Positions 51,067 through 60,891 are shown, counted from the first letter of the stretch. The stretch: 64,000 nt of DNA from JACVCJ01 sp052437175 (GCA_052437175.1 JBQVOK010000007.1:150017-214016); one strand, 5' to 3'. Translations and numbers: made by a program. Notes: generated by a model from the sequence alone, not told the origin.

Positions 51067-54000
51067 ATGAAAAAATGGCTATACACTCTTTGTATGCTGC
51101 TGGGTACGGTGGCGCTGTATGCACAACCTGCGGATAATTTCAACCGGGCCTCTTACCGGATTCCCGAAGGGCTGAAAGAAGGCGAAGACTACCTGCCGGG
51201 CCGCATTATCTGCAAAACGGCAGATGCAAGCGTATTCAGCAGTCCGCTCATCGCCGCGTACCTGCAGTCGCTGGGCGCCACTGCCCCGGAAAAAATGTTC
51301 CGCGGAGCCGAAAGACCCGGCAAACCGTTCGATGCCTTCGGGCGCCGCATGGCAGACCTTTCGGGCATTTACCGCATCGATTTCAGCACTTCGTTCCCTG
51401 TCGGGGAGGTTTGCGAAAAACTACGCATCAGCGGAGCTTTTGAATATGTACAACCCCATTTTATCGTACACCCCTTCAGTGATCTGCAGGTGCAGCTTAC
51501 CCCCAACGATCCGCAGCTTTCGGCACAGTGGTACCTGAACAAGATCGGGGCCTTTAACGCCTGGAACACCACCACCGGCGATACCAGCATAACCATTGCC
51601 ATTACCGATGGCGGACAGAACTGGAGTAACCCGGACCTGGGCAATTACTATGTAAATTACAACGACCCGGTAGACGGACTGGATAACGACGGTGACGGCT
51701 GGATCGACAATGCCTCCGGATGGAATACCGGCGACGATAATTACGACCCCACGGCCTATTGCGGGTCCTGCATACACGGCACGGTAGTGAGCGGTATTGC
51801 AGCGGCGCGGCCCAATAACAATACCGGGGTTGCCGGGGTGGGTTACAACTGCCGTTTTATGCCTGTAAAAATTGCCAATAATTCCGGGCAGTGGATCGGC
51901 GGAGAAGCCGGTATCTTTTACGCGGCACAGCAAAACGTAAAGATCATCAACTGCTCCTGGGGTTCTACGTTTTACAGTCCCGTGCTGGACGACGTGGTAC
52001 AATACGCCGCCGTGAACAAAGGCTGCCTGGTGGTAGCCTCGGCAGGTAACGGTGTACCCACGGCCACCGCTCCGTATTACCCGGCCACACTGGAGAACGT
52101 ACTGGCCGTAACCGGCACCGATACCGCCGATATTAAGGTGGGCGATGCCTTTTCCGGAGCTTCCTATTATAAAACTGTAGACATCAGCGCACCCGGACAG
52201 AATATTTACACTACCTACGGCAGCGGTTTTGCCAATGCGGGCAATGGTACTTCCTACGCCGCACCTATGGTTTCCGCAGCCGCCGCGCTTACCATGCATG
52301 CCCTGCCGGGAATTACCGCCCTGCAGACCGAAGCCCTGCTGAAATATACGTCCTTTGCTCACGATAACCTGCCGCAGAACCTGGCCTACAAGGGACGCAT
52401 CGGCAAAGGACGCCTGGATATGAATAATGCCGTATTAGGCAATTACCTGGGGCCGGCATTCCTGTTTCAGCAGCGCAGCTATACCGATAACGGCGACGAT
52501 CTTTTTGCCATCGGCGATACCGTACGACTTACGGGTACGTTCTTCAATATACTGAATACCTCCGGCGCGACCACACAGGGTGTGCTGCGCAGCAGTTCCC
52601 CCTGGATACAGATCATTGACAGTGTTTTTGTATTAGGCAGCGTACCTGTATTTTCCAATACGAACAACAATGCCTCTCCCTACAGCTTCCGTGTGCTGCC
52701 CGGCTGTCCAGAAAATACGCCGATCGAACTGGAATGGGCATGGAAAGACGGCGCGTACGGCGACCGGCAGTTCTTCAGCTGTATCGTAAGCCAGAACTAC
52801 ATTAATATTACCGAGAACAAGGTACACACGTCCATAGGCAGCCGCGGCCGCTGGGGCTTTATGGACGAAGATGCCCTGGTGGGACTGGGCCTGAAGGAAG
52901 AGAACGGATTCCAGTATGCACTTACCGGCAGCTTTTTTGCAGGCGACGGGCCTACCCGCGTTTCCGACGCCTGGTTCTCGCAGGCCGTGGTACCTTTCGA
53001 TAACGATTTCCAGGCTGTAGTACCCGCACACGTCGTACCTTCAGCCCCGGGTACCTTTATCGCCGAAGGCATTATGAACGATGCCGCAGCCGGTGCGAAC
53101 GCCTTAGGTCTGAACGTGCACTACCGGGCCGAAGCCGTTAACCAGCTGGGACTGGACAAATTCGTGATCCTGCATTATACCCTCGAAAATACCGGTACCG
53201 ATACCCTGAGCAATGTTTTTGCCGGCATCGGCTCCTACTGGAATATCCTGAACAATCATTATTACGACTATACCAATATTGCGTTTTACGATACATTGCG
53301 TAAGATGGGTTATGCCCGCAATACCATGAGCAATTCCAAATTTGCGGGGCTGAAGCTGCTTTCTTACGACGGCGCTACCCATTACGCCTTTAACCCCAAC
53401 GGAATTTCAGGTTCGGTGAATATACTCGACGGTTTTACCACGGCCGAAAAATGGAATACCCTTTCCGGCAGCCTGGTCCGCAACCAGAGCACGGCAGGTA
53501 CTGCAGCCACACTGATGGGCACGGGCCCCTTCCTGATACAGCCGGGCGGCAGGGTAAAACTGGCCTTTGCCGTACTCATTGCCGACAGCCTGAGCGAACT
53601 GCGCCAGTATGCCGATTCGGCCCAGGCCCTGTACGACAGCCGCTGGAATCACTGGACAGGCTCCGTAAGCAGCGACTGGCATAATGCCCAGAACTGGAGT
53701 ACGGCAAGCATTCCTGATTCAGCACACAGCGTGAACATACCCAACGGCACGCCACACAGTCCGCAGGTAAACGGACTGGCCGAAGCGCTGGACCTGCGTA
53801 TACAGAACGCCAATACGCTTCGTATCCTGGACGGAGGAGCGCTGCGCGTAAAGGAGCAGACGCACGTGAACGGTTCGCTCTACAGCACACACGGCGGACA
53901 ATTTATACAGGGCGATCATTCCAATCTTTCCGGCAGCGGCACCTATCGTTTCCGTTACAGTACCACACAGCCGGCAGAGGAATTCCTGGCCGTACCGATA

Positions 54001-55767
54001 CAACATACGGCACTCACAAATTTCACATCCGGCATCAGCGGGCAGATCAATGCCAATGCCTTTGCTACCAGCGACGGTATGAACATGCTGGTGGACAATT
54101 GTGCCCTGCCCCTGTTCAACGCCTCTTCTCCCGACGGGAATGTGGCCCGTTACAACAACACGGACGGCAGCAACTGTATTTTTGAAGGCTACGAGATACG
54201 CACTTCCGGCAGCCTGCTTTCGGGCGAAGGGTACAAAACACGGGTACAGAACGGCGACTCGGTGGTACTTACGGCCCTGCCCTTTAATAAGGGACTGAGT
54301 AGAACGCTGGGGACATCTTCCGGTCCGAACAAAGGCTGGCAGCTGCTCGGCAATCCCTACCCTTCGCGCATTTCATGGAATGATTTTGCAGTGGCCAATA
54401 CCCATGTATACGGTGCCGCTTTTTATACGAATGGCCGTAATACCGAAATTGCTGATACATATACGCAAAGTTACATTCCGCCATTCAAAGGCTTTTGGAT
54501 ACATGGCGACACCAGCCAGGTTACGTACACGGCCGCATTTTCGAATGTACTGCGTAAAAGCGGACTGGCTTACGATACCGGCAGCTACACGGCACCTTTC
54601 GTTTTTGGTATAGACATCCGCTTTAAAGCTCCTTCGGGCTATGCAGACCAGGCACGTATATACCACGACCCTGCATCTACTACAGGTTTTGATACCCACA
54701 GGGAGCTACGCAACGTATACACGCGTGCCGGCACACCGGATGTATATACGCAATACAGCACCGCGCCGGAAAGATATACGCTGCTGGCCGTTCCGCAGGT
54801 AAATACGCTTACGACGTTTCCGCTGGGTGTACGCTCGTCCGAATCGGGCAGTTTCAGCTTCAGTTTCCATTCCAAAGGCACGCTTCCCGATAGTTTGCTT
54901 ACCCTCTTCCACGATGCGCAGGACAACAGCTATACCGGGCTCAACGGGAACGACAGTGTTTCCGTACTGCTGAACACCCCGGACAATAACAGCCGTTTTT
55001 CCCTCATTTTCTGCCGCAAACCGGTGTTTACAGCAGCGCCCAGTGATTGCCAGAACAGCAATGGCAGTATACAGATGCAGGCCACCTGCGGCTACCCGGT
55101 ACAGTATGTACTGCTGAATGCCCAGGGTGATACGCTTGCCCAGAACAGTCTGCCCGGCGCCGGAGGCACCATCGGCGGACTGGCCCAGGGTAGCTACCAG
55201 TTGCATTACGGAGCGGGTAATTACGCCCAGACACAGGCCATCAGCATCGGCGGGAACAACCCGGTGACGGCTGACTTCAACGCTCCTTCCACAGCCTATA
55301 TAAACAGCACGGTATTCTTTACCAATAACAGCACAGGCGGTACTTCACAGCTCTGGGACTTTGGCGACGGCATGCTTTCGGTACAGGCCTCGCCTACCCA
55401 TACCTACCTGAACAACGGTAACTATGCCGTGACCCTGATCGTACAGAACGCCAGCTGTGCGGATACCATCGTGAAAAATATACTGGTATACGGTTTCGGA
55501 CTGGAAGAAGAACAGGCGGACGACAAGCTGCAGATCGCGTATATGAACGGGCGCATTGTACTGAACAGCGGAACCGGGATCACAAACGGCGCCCTGTTGC
55601 TGTACGATGCTTCCGGCCGTACCCTGCAGCGTGTGCAGAACCTGTACATTCCCCAGGGCGGCAGTTATACCCTGCCTGCGGCCGTGGCTCCCGGATGGTA
55701 TTTTGTAAGCCTGCACGCAGACGGCAAGACCCGGACGGCGAAAGTGTGCGTGACGAATTCAAAATAA
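51067..55767 (+). CDS. Large T9SS-exported subtilase (S8)
   Basis: A 1566-residue secreted serine peptidase. Signal peptide (1-20); prodomain-like part; S8 domain (about 150-455) with the triad Asp181 (IAITDGG), His237 (CIHGTVVSG) and Ser396 (GNGTSYAAPM); then long beta-rich regions (about 460-1280) of unknown role, a PKD-like domain (ADFNAPSTAY..FGDGMLSVQASPTHTY, about 1400-1470) and a C-terminal T9SS type A sorting domain (about 1490-1566). The long middle likely holds adhesion or substrate modules. It is distantly related to the subtilase at 43808, with the same catalytic-domain order, but lies on the opposite strand. Confidence 0.9.
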   Translation: MKKWLYTLCMLLGTVALYAQPADNFNRASYRIPEGLKEGEDYLPGRIICKTADASVFSSPLIAAYLQSLGATAPEKMFRGAERPGKPFDAFGRRMADLSGIYRIDFSTSFPVGEVCEKLRISGAFEYVQPHFIVHPFSDLQVQLTPNDPQLSAQWYLNKIGAFNAWNTTTGDTSITIAITDGGQNWSNPDLGNYYVNYNDPVDGLDNDGDGWIDNASGWNTGDDNYDPTAYCGSCIHGTVVSGIAAARPNNNTGVAGVGYNCRFMPVKIANNSGQWIGGEAGIFYAAQQNVKIINCSWGSTFYSPVLDDVVQYAAVNKGCLVVASAGNGVPTATAPYYPATLENVLAVTGTDTADIKVGDAFSGASYYKTVDISAPGQNIYTTYGSGFANAGNGTSYAAPMVSAAAALTMHALPGITALQTEALLKYTSFAHDNLPQNLAYKGRIGKGRLDMNNAVLGNYLGPAFLFQQRSYTDNGDDLFAIGDTVRLTGTFFNILNTSGATTQGVLRSSSPWIQIIDSVFVLGSVPVFSNTNNNASPYSFRVLPGCPENTPIELEWAWKDGAYGDRQFFSCIVSQNYINITENKVHTSIGSRGRWGFMDEDALVGLGLKEENGFQYALTGSFFAGDGPTRVSDAWFSQAVVPFDNDFQAVVPAHVVPSAPGTFIAEGIMNDAAAGANALGLNVHYRAEAVNQLGLDKFVILHYTLENTGTDTLSNVFAGIGSYWNILNNHYYDYTNIAFYDTLRKMGYARNTMSNSKFAGLKLLSYDGATHYAFNPNGISGSVNILDGFTTAEKWNTLSGSLVRNQSTAGTAATLMGTGPFLIQPGGRVKLAFAVLIADSLSELRQYADSAQALYDSRWNHWTGSVSSDWHNAQNWSTASIPDSAHSVNIPNGTPHSPQVNGLAEALDLRIQNANTLRILDGGALRVKEQTHVNGSLYSTHGGQFIQGDHSNLSGSGTYRFRYSTTQPAEEFLAVPIQHTALTNFTSGISGQINANAFATSDGMNMLVDNCALPLFNASSPDGNVARYNNTDGSNCIFEGYEIRTSGSLLSGEGYKTRVQNGDSVVLTALPFNKGLSRTLGTSSGPNKGWQLLGNPYPSRISWNDFAVANTHVYGAAFYTNGRNTEIADTYTQSYIPPFKGFWIHGDTSQVTYTAAFSNVLRKSGLAYDTGSYTAPFVFGIDIRFKAPSGYADQARIYHDPASTTGFDTHRELRNVYTRAGTPDVYTQYSTAPERYTLLAVPQVNTLTTFPLGVRSSESGSFSFSFHSKGTLPDSLLTLFHDAQDNSYTGLNGNDSVSVLLNTPDNNSRFSLIFCRKPVFTAAPSDCQNSNGSIQMQATCGYPVQYVLLNAQGDTLAQNSLPGAGGTIGGLAQGSYQLHYGAGNYAQTQAISIGGNNPVTADFNAPSTAYINSTVFFTNNSTGGTSQLWDFGDGMLSVQASPTHTYLNNGNYAVTLIVQNASCADTIVKNILVYGFGLEEEQADDKLQIAYMNGRIVLNSGTGITNGALLLYDASGRTLQRVQNLYIPQGGSYTLPAAVAPGWYFVSLHADGKTRTAKVCVTNSK

Positions 55768-55829
55768 TTGAGGTTTTGCATTACGTTTTTATTACTTTTG
55801 AGGCTGTAAAAGGATAGAACACAAAAATT

Positions 55830-56477
55830 ATGGCGTTAGAAAAAATAATTTCTGTTTCCGGAAAGCCGGGTTTGTACAAAATTATCTCACAGACCTCGTA
55901 TGGTCTGATCGCAGAATCACTGGAAGACGGCAAACGTTTGCCCGTTTATTCACATTACCGCATTTCGTCCCTGGGCGACATCAGTATGTATACCTATGGT
56001 GACGATGCGCCGCTCGCCGATATTTTGTGGAGCATTCATGAGAAGAACGGCAAAAAGGAACTCGATCTTAAACTGAACGATACACAGGTGCGTGAATGGT
56101 TTGAGACCGTTCTGCCCGATTTTGACAAAGAGCGCGTGTATACCAGCGACATCAAGAAACTGATGAAATGGTACAACCTGATGCTGAAGAACGACCTGAT
56201 CGAAAAACCGCAGAGCGAAGAAGAAGCTGCGGCTGCCGAAGAGGCTCCGTCTGAAGAAGAAGGTAAACCCGCTGCCAAAGCAAAGAAAAGCACCAAAAAA
56301 GCGGAAGCTGCCGAAGGCGAAGAAAAAGAAAAGCCGAAAGCCGCTAAAAAAACAACCACGAAAAAAGCCGCTGACGACAAAAGCAAAAGCAGCGCCGCTT
56401 CAAAAAGTAAATCATCCGCAGCCAGCAGCAAAGCCAAAGGCGGCGGCAAGATCAATACTCCGCGCAAAGCCAGCTAA
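55830..56477 (+). CDS. DUF5606 protein with basic, low-complexity tail
   Basis: A 215-residue protein. The N-terminal 130 residues are DUF5606 (MALEKIISVSGKPGLYKII, YSHYRISSLGDISMYTYGDD, VLPDFDKERVYTSDIKKLMKWYNLML); function is unknown. The last 80 residues are a mixed Glu/Ala then Lys/Ser/Ala tail (AAKAKKSTKKAEAAEGEE, KPKAAKKTTTKKA, SSAASKSKSSAASS). The tail looks like a milder form of the H1-like tail on the HemD fusion 7 kb upstream. A strong terminator follows. Confidence 0.88.
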   Translation: MALEKIISVSGKPGLYKIISQTSYGLIAESLEDGKRLPVYSHYRISSLGDISMYTYGDDAPLADILWSIHEKNGKKELDLKLNDTQVREWFETVLPDFDKERVYTSDIKKLMKWYNLMLKNDLIEKPQSEEEAAAAEEAPSEEEGKPAAKAKKSTKKAEAAEGEEKEKPKAAKKTTTKKAADDKSKSSAASKSKSSAASSKAKGGGKINTPRKAS

Positions 56478-56503
56478 ACGCTGTACGCATAGATTTTTAA
56501 AGG

Positions 56504-56529
56504 TCCCGCTTAGTGCGGGATTTTTTTTT
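56504..56529 (+). terminator. Terminator after DUF5606 gene
   Basis: TCCCGC pairs with GCGGGA over a 5-nt loop and is followed by nine T residues. Confidence 0.88.
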
Positions 56530-56544
56530 GCCCCGGACTGCCCT

Positions 56545-56584
56545 AAAAAAGCTGCCCCATCCCGCTTGCAACGGGACGGGGCAG
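56545..56584 (-). terminator. Terminator of the hmu operon
   Basis: On the minus strand a 13-bp GC-rich stem (CTGCCCCGTCCCG with one mismatch) ends in TTTTTT at 56545-56550. It terminates the heme operon after hmuS. Confidence 0.8.
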
Positions 56585-56609
56585 ATACGTATCTTAGTAC
56601 TCTGTACTT

Positions 56610-57638
56610 TTAGAAGTCAGCTACATCTTTTACGATCTGGCGCCATTCTTCCAGTTCAGGGATGCCCGGTTTGCGTTTACCGAAGAACTGTACGATCATT
56701 TCGCCTTTGTCGTCGAATACTTCCACCGAGGTAATGGTGCCGTCTTCGCTTGGTTTTTTCACCACGAAGGAGTGAGCGATGGCCGTTTCGCGCAGGTGCA
56801 GGTTAAAGTCCGGATCGATCACGTTGAACCAGGGTCCGGCATCCATCAGGTTGTTCACTTCACCGGTATGGATCTGTATACAGCCGCGGTTGCCCACGAA
56901 AACCATCACGGGCACTTTTCTTTCAGAGGCCAGGGTAATTATTTTACGGGTAAGATCGTTGGGCATGCTTTTTACAAAACCTTCCGGGGCCAGGCGCAGG
57001 CCCTGCATACGGCTTACCTGGAACTGCTTCAGCATACCGTAGAAATGGTGTGTATCGGTCATATTTTTCCAGGCTTCCCGGAAACCGGCCACATCAATTT
57101 CACTGTCGGGTCTTTCAGCAGGTGCCGCCGGGTAGGGCGTGGTCTCTACTTCGGCATTCTGTTCGGCCGCGGTATATTTACGGGTGATCTCGTGAAAGGC
57201 TTCGGTATTGCTCTCTTCGGTACAGTAAATTTTATGCACCGCCTCCCCGCTCTTATCAAAGAACTGGAAACTGAGACGGCCGTTCTCATTCACCGAAAAA
57301 GCACTGTCCCATACCATCATAAAGAAACGGATATCGATATCCGGGTTAACGGCTGTACCAACGGGGCCCTGGAAACTTACGTTCTCGTAAATGCCTTTGC
57401 GTTCGTGCACCGCGTCGTCGTTGCGTGTAAGCGCCATTACCTTACCCAGTGGTTTCAGTTCTTTGAGGAATTCCTGCCAGTTGCCTTCGAGACGTGTGGC
57501 GGTGCTTCCCAGACCGGTAGCTACCAGTTGGGCTTCAGAGGTACCCAGTTGCTGGGCCGCATCGCGGATACGCAGTTTGGGATTTTCAGCTTTCAGCTGC
57601 TCATATTGTGCTTTGAGAGATACAGATGTTACAGACAT
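56610..57638 (-). CDS. hmuS: Hemin-degrading factor HmuS/ChuS-like
   Basis: A 342-residue cytoplasmic protein made of two similar HemS/ChuX domains (about 1-165 and 180-342). The first has LKAQYEQLKAENPKLRIRDAA, ..GTSEAQLVATGLG; the second has RKIITLASERKVPVMVFVGN followed by RGCIQIHTGEV and LRETAIAHSFVVKKP. The family binds heme and in some members breaks its ring to release iron. The start at 57638 gives the family-typical MSVTSVSLK. It is the last gene of the hmuTUVS-like operon, 7 bp after hmuV. Confidence 0.9.
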   Translation of the reverse strand: MSVTSVSLKAQYEQLKAENPKLRIRDAAQQLGTSEAQLVATGLGSTATRLEGNWQEFLKELKPLGKVMALTRNDDAVHERKGIYENVSFQGPVGTAVNPDIDIRFFMMVWDSAFSVNENGRLSFQFFDKSGEAVHKIYCTEESNTEAFHEITRKYTAAEQNAEVETTPYPAAPAERPDSEIDVAGFREAWKNMTDTHHFYGMLKQFQVSRMQGLRLAPEGFVKSMPNDLTRKIITLASERKVPVMVFVGNRGCIQIHTGEVNNLMDAGPWFNVIDPDFNLHLRETAIAHSFVVKKPSEDGTITSVEVFDDKGEMIVQFFGKRKPGIPELEEWRQIVKDVADF

Positions 57639-57645
57639 ATCGGAT

Positions 57646-58485
57646 CTATTTAAATGAATAATTATTGTGTTCCTGTATAAAATGGGTGGCTGTGGCAAAA
57701 CTGCGGCTGTCTACCGTTACATAGCGGTGTGCATAGCCCATAGGCTGGTGCAGGGTTACGGCCACGCCGAAGGTTTCGAGGATGGTCTCTTCGGAAAACA
57801 CCTCGTTCTGCGCACCGAAGGCCACTTTGTGCCCGTCTTTCAGCAGCAGTACGTCCTGCGCATACTGGAAAGCCAGGTTTATATCGTGCAGGATGGCCAG
57901 CACGGTGTAGCCTTTGTTGTGTGCAAGGTCCTGTACAAGGCCCAGCAGCTGGTGCTGGTAATGAATATCGAGGGCGCTTACGGGTTCATCCAGCATGACC
58001 AGGCGTTGTCCTTCGGGAGCATCCCATACCTGGGCCAGTACACGGGCCAGCTGCACGCGCTGCTGTTCTCCGCCCGAAAGCGTAAGGTAATTGCGTTTGA
58101 GCAGGTGTTGTATGCCCACGTAGCGGCTTGTTTCTTCGATCACCTGGCGGCAGCGTGCCGTAGGCCGGGACTGAAAATAGGGATAACGGCCCATTTCCAC
58201 GATCTCGTAAGCCGTAAACGGTAATTGCAGATTGTAGTTCTGACGCAGGAAAGAGCGTTTTCTCGACAGTTCTTTTGCATCGTAGCTCTCCATAGGACGT
58301 TTGTTCCAGAGTATCTGTCCGCCGCTGATCTTTATTTCGCCGCTCACAGCTTTCAGCAGGGTCGATTTGCCGGCCCCGTTCGCGCCCATAACCGCGGTAA
58401 GCACACCGGGGCGCACTTTGCAGGACACGTCGCTGAGCAGCTGACGGCCGGGTACATCAAAACGTATATTCTGCAATTCGAGCAT
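57646..58485 (-). CDS. hmuV: Heme ABC transporter ATP-binding protein HmuV
   Basis: A 279-residue ABC ATPase. Walker A GANGAGKST (34-42), signature LSGGEQQRVQLARVLAQ, Walker B LVMLDEPVSALD, and the switch His in ILHDINLAFQYA are all present. The HmuV group signature EIVEMGRYPYFQ is seen near residue 95. It energises heme uptake with HmuU, whose stop lies 6 bp from its start. The C-terminal part is slightly longer than usual. Confidence 0.93.
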   Translation of the reverse strand: MLELQNIRFDVPGRQLLSDVSCKVRPGVLTAVMGANGAGKSTLLKAVSGEIKISGGQILWNKRPMESYDAKELSRKRSFLRQNYNLQLPFTAYEIVEMGRYPYFQSRPTARCRQVIEETSRYVGIQHLLKRNYLTLSGGEQQRVQLARVLAQVWDAPEGQRLVMLDEPVSALDIHYQHQLLGLVQDLAHNKGYTVLAILHDINLAFQYAQDVLLLKDGHKVAFGAQNEVFSEETILETFGVAVTLHQPMGYAHRYVTVDSRSFATATHFIQEHNNYSFK

Positions 58486-58491
58486 CCTGCC

Positions 58492-59550
58492 TTATATAAG
58501 CGTTTGTTTTTTCTTCTCTTTCATGAGCAGGTAGAGGAAAAACGGTCCACCTACTACCGACGTAATGATACCGATGGGAATTTCCACCGGAGCGGCAATG
58601 GTACGGCTTACCAGGTCGGCCAGGGTAAGCAGTGCAGCCCCGCCCAGGGCCGAGGCGCCGATGAGTTTTTTATGATCGGGACCCGCGGTCATACGCAGGA
58701 TATGCGGTACCACCAGTCCCACAAAAACGATAATGCCTGACACGGCTACGCAGGCTCCCACCCCGATGGCGCACAGGTACATGACGCTGTTCTTGAGGCG
58801 TTCGGTACGTATACCCAGGTGCCCCGCGTCACTCTCGCCCAGGCTGAGGGCATTGAGCGATTTGGCAAAGAAAGGCATGCCGATGAGGCTGAGTGCACAA
58901 AAAGGCAGTATACCCAGTACATTGCTCCAACTGGCTCCGCCCAGGCTGCCCATACTCCAGAAGGTAATGCTGCGCAGCTGCTGTTCATTAGCCGAAATGG
59001 TAACCAGCCCCGTAAGTGCACCGGCCATCGCATTTACCGCAATACCGGCCAGCAACATAATGGCCACATTGGTCTTACCTTCCTGGCGGCTGATCCGGTA
59101 CACGGCGATCATAGAGCCCAGGGCCCCCAGAAAAGCCATTACGTTCAGGGTGTATTGTCCGCTTAAACCGGCTAACAGCGAACTGCCGAGTACCAGTGTG
59201 ATCACGGCGGCCAGGGAAGCGCCGCTGCCGATACCGATAAGTCCCGGATCGGCCAGGGGATTCCGGAAAAGCCCCTGCATGCCCACACCGCAAACGGCCA
59301 GGGTAGCGCCAATGAGCACTGCCAGCAGTACACGGGGCAGACGTATCACCCAGAAAACGGTCTCCTGCATTTCGTCATAGGGAATACCCAGGTCGAAACC
59401 TATTTTATGGAAGATCATCCCCAGGATCTGCAGCGGGCTTATCTGCACCGCACCGATGCCTGCGGCCAGTATGGCGGCCAGCAGTACACATGCGATCAAT
59501 ATGGGGTATAATCCTTTCAAAAAAAAATGCTTATTTATGAATAGCCTCAC
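58492..59550 (-). CDS. hmuU: Heme ABC transporter permease HmuU (FecCD)
   Basis: A 352-residue FecCD-type permease with about ten transmembrane helices. It starts with GTG at 59550 (MRLFINKHFF), because no ATG precedes the first helix; this start overlaps the hmuT gene end by 20 bp. The coupling-helix motif GESDAGHLGIRTERLKN, FVGLVVPHILRMTAGPDHKKLIGASAL and GIITSVVGGPFFLYLL are the expected FecCD blocks. It forms the membrane channel for heme with HmuV and HmuT. Confidence 0.92.
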   Translation of the reverse strand: MRLFINKHFFLKGLYPILIACVLLAAILAAGIGAVQISPLQILGMIFHKIGFDLGIPYDEMQETVFWVIRLPRVLLAVLIGATLAVCGVGMQGLFRNPLADPGLIGIGSGASLAAVITLVLGSSLLAGLSGQYTLNVMAFLGALGSMIAVYRISRQEGKTNVAIMLLAGIAVNAMAGALTGLVTISANEQQLRSITFWSMGSLGGASWSNVLGILPFCALSLIGMPFFAKSLNALSLGESDAGHLGIRTERLKNSVMYLCAIGVGACVAVSGIIVFVGLVVPHILRMTAGPDHKKLIGASALGGAALLTLADLVSRTIAAPVEIPIGIITSVVGGPFFLYLLMKEKKKQTLI

Positions 59551-60397
59551 CCAGTTGTTTCAGGGCAGCGCCCAGGCGCGGACCAAATCCCGAAAGAAGC
59601 TGTCCGTCCATAGACACGAATTTATTGTTCTTACCGGCCGCGGTCTGTGCCACACCGGGGACCTTCATCAGTCCTTCGGGGCCTTCGAGGCTCTGCAGAC
59701 CGGTATCGAAGAGCAGGATATAATCGGGATCCATACTTACCACGGATTCGGCCGTAAGCGGTCGAAAGCCCTGTACCGTACCGTCCGTAGCGGGAATACC
59801 ACCAGCCAGCCTGATCATTTCGCACATGGCCGTGCCATCGCCGGCAACCTGCAGGGAACCCATACCACGTGCATATACGAACAATACTTTAGGTTTTGTT
59901 TCGTAGACCGGCAATGCTTTTACCTCGGCATCGATGGTAGCAATGAGCTTTTCGGCTTCGGCATCTTTTTTAAATTCCTTTGCCAGCATGCGGATCAGGT
60001 CTTTGGTACCTTCTACGGAAAAATGCTGTTTGATGACCCACACACGTATCCCGGCCTGTTCCAGCAGACGGGCCTGTTCGGGTTTGATACCGCGTTCTTC
60101 CAGCGAAATGACATAAGCCGGTTTCAGCGCGATAATGGCTTCGGTGTTCAGGTTGTGCGAGTGCCCCACCTGGGCCAGTGCCTTTAGTGATTCGGGATAG
60201 GTACTGGTTACGTCCACACCTACAATATTTTTTTCCATGCCCAGCCCTACCAGGATCTCGGAAACGGTGCCGTTGAGCGACACGATACGAAGCGAATCGG
60301 CACCTGCGGCCGTTCCGTTTTCCGTTTTGCCGGCACCACAGGATGTGATGAGGGCCGTAACGAAAATTATACAAAAGGAATACACGAATTTGCGCAT
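59531..60397 (-). CDS. hmuT: Heme-binding ABC substrate-binding lipoprotein HmuT
   Basis: A 288-residue periplasmic binding lipoprotein. ATG at 60397 gives MRKFVYSFCIIFVTALITSCGAG, with a lipobox ending at the Cys before GAG. The fold is class III (BtuF/FhuD-like): RIVSLNGTVSEILVGLGMEKNIVGVDVTSTYPESL, and the ALKPAYVISLEE region, then VSMDPDYILLFDTG. It is the first gene in the operon; the TonB-dependent receptor is not in this window. A -7 box is at 60424-60431. Confidence 0.92.
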   Translation of the reverse strand: MRKFVYSFCIIFVTALITSCGAGKTENGTAAGADSLRIVSLNGTVSEILVGLGMEKNIVGVDVTSTYPESLKALAQVGHSHNLNTEAIIALKPAYVISLEERGIKPEQARLLEQAGIRVWVIKQHFSVEGTKDLIRMLAKEFKKDAEAEKLIATIDAEVKALPVYETKPKVLFVYARGMGSLQVAGDGTAMCEMIRLAGGIPATDGTVQGFRPLTAESVVSMDPDYILLFDTGLQSLEGPEGLMKVPGVAQTAAGKNNKFVSMDGQLLSGFGPRLGAALKQLGEAIHK

Positions 60398-60423
60398 CTC
60401 GGACAGATTATTTTTTTGATCCT

Positions 60424-60431
60424 GCAAAAGT
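60424..60431 (-). promoter_or_regulatory. -7 box upstream of hmuT
   Basis: Minus-strand TACTTTTG lies 27 bp before the hmuT ATG. CCCT-aatta-AGGG, an imperfect palindrome at 60483-60495, lies about 50 bp further up and could be an operator, not a Fur box. Confidence 0.5.
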
Positions 60432-60546
60432 ACTGCGCGTGGCGGAAGAAGCCGAAAAATAATAAGTTTTAGGTACAAATTACCCTAATTAAGGGATATG
60501 CACCAAAGGGGCGGAAAACGCTGCTGAACAGCCCGTATCCGCACTT

Positions 60547-60891
60547 TTAAAAGGAAGGATTTATATGCACCCCGCCGCGGAATTCCTTATCGCGCAGCAG
60601 TACTTTGGCATTGGCTGCGCTGATGTACAGCACACGGGCATTGAAGTAGTTCATACCGCTGTGTGCATTCCGGTAGCATTTACGGAGGTTGATCTTTTCG
60701 CTCACTTTCCAGCAGGGGGTACCATCGGCCAGGTATGTATATTCGGCGCGTTCTATATTGCGGAGCGGGGTTGCATCATCCCTGCGGGCCACAGCCATGG
60801 CCTTCGCTTTGGATATCCTCTGCGCAGCAGTATCCCGGATACCTGAAAACAAAAAAGAGAAGGTCAGAAATGCAAAAAACAGGAATTTCAC
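60547..60891 (-). CDS. Small exported protein, PepSY-like
   Basis: A 114-residue protein with a signal peptide (ending DTAAQ) and a mature part of about 90 residues. Strands ATPLRNIERAEYTYLADGTPCWKVSEKI and ARVLYISAANAKVLLRD fit a PepSY-like fold (a W-K-V strand then Y-I-x-A). Two Cys residues (in TPCWKV and RKCYRN) may pair. Function is unknown. It is a single gene between the hmu operon and the AT-rich gap. Confidence 0.6.
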   Translation of the reverse strand: MKFLFFAFLTFSFLFSGIRDTAAQRISKAKAMAVARRDDATPLRNIERAEYTYLADGTPCWKVSEKINLRKCYRNAHSGMNYFNARVLYISAANAKVLLRDKEFRGGVHINPSF

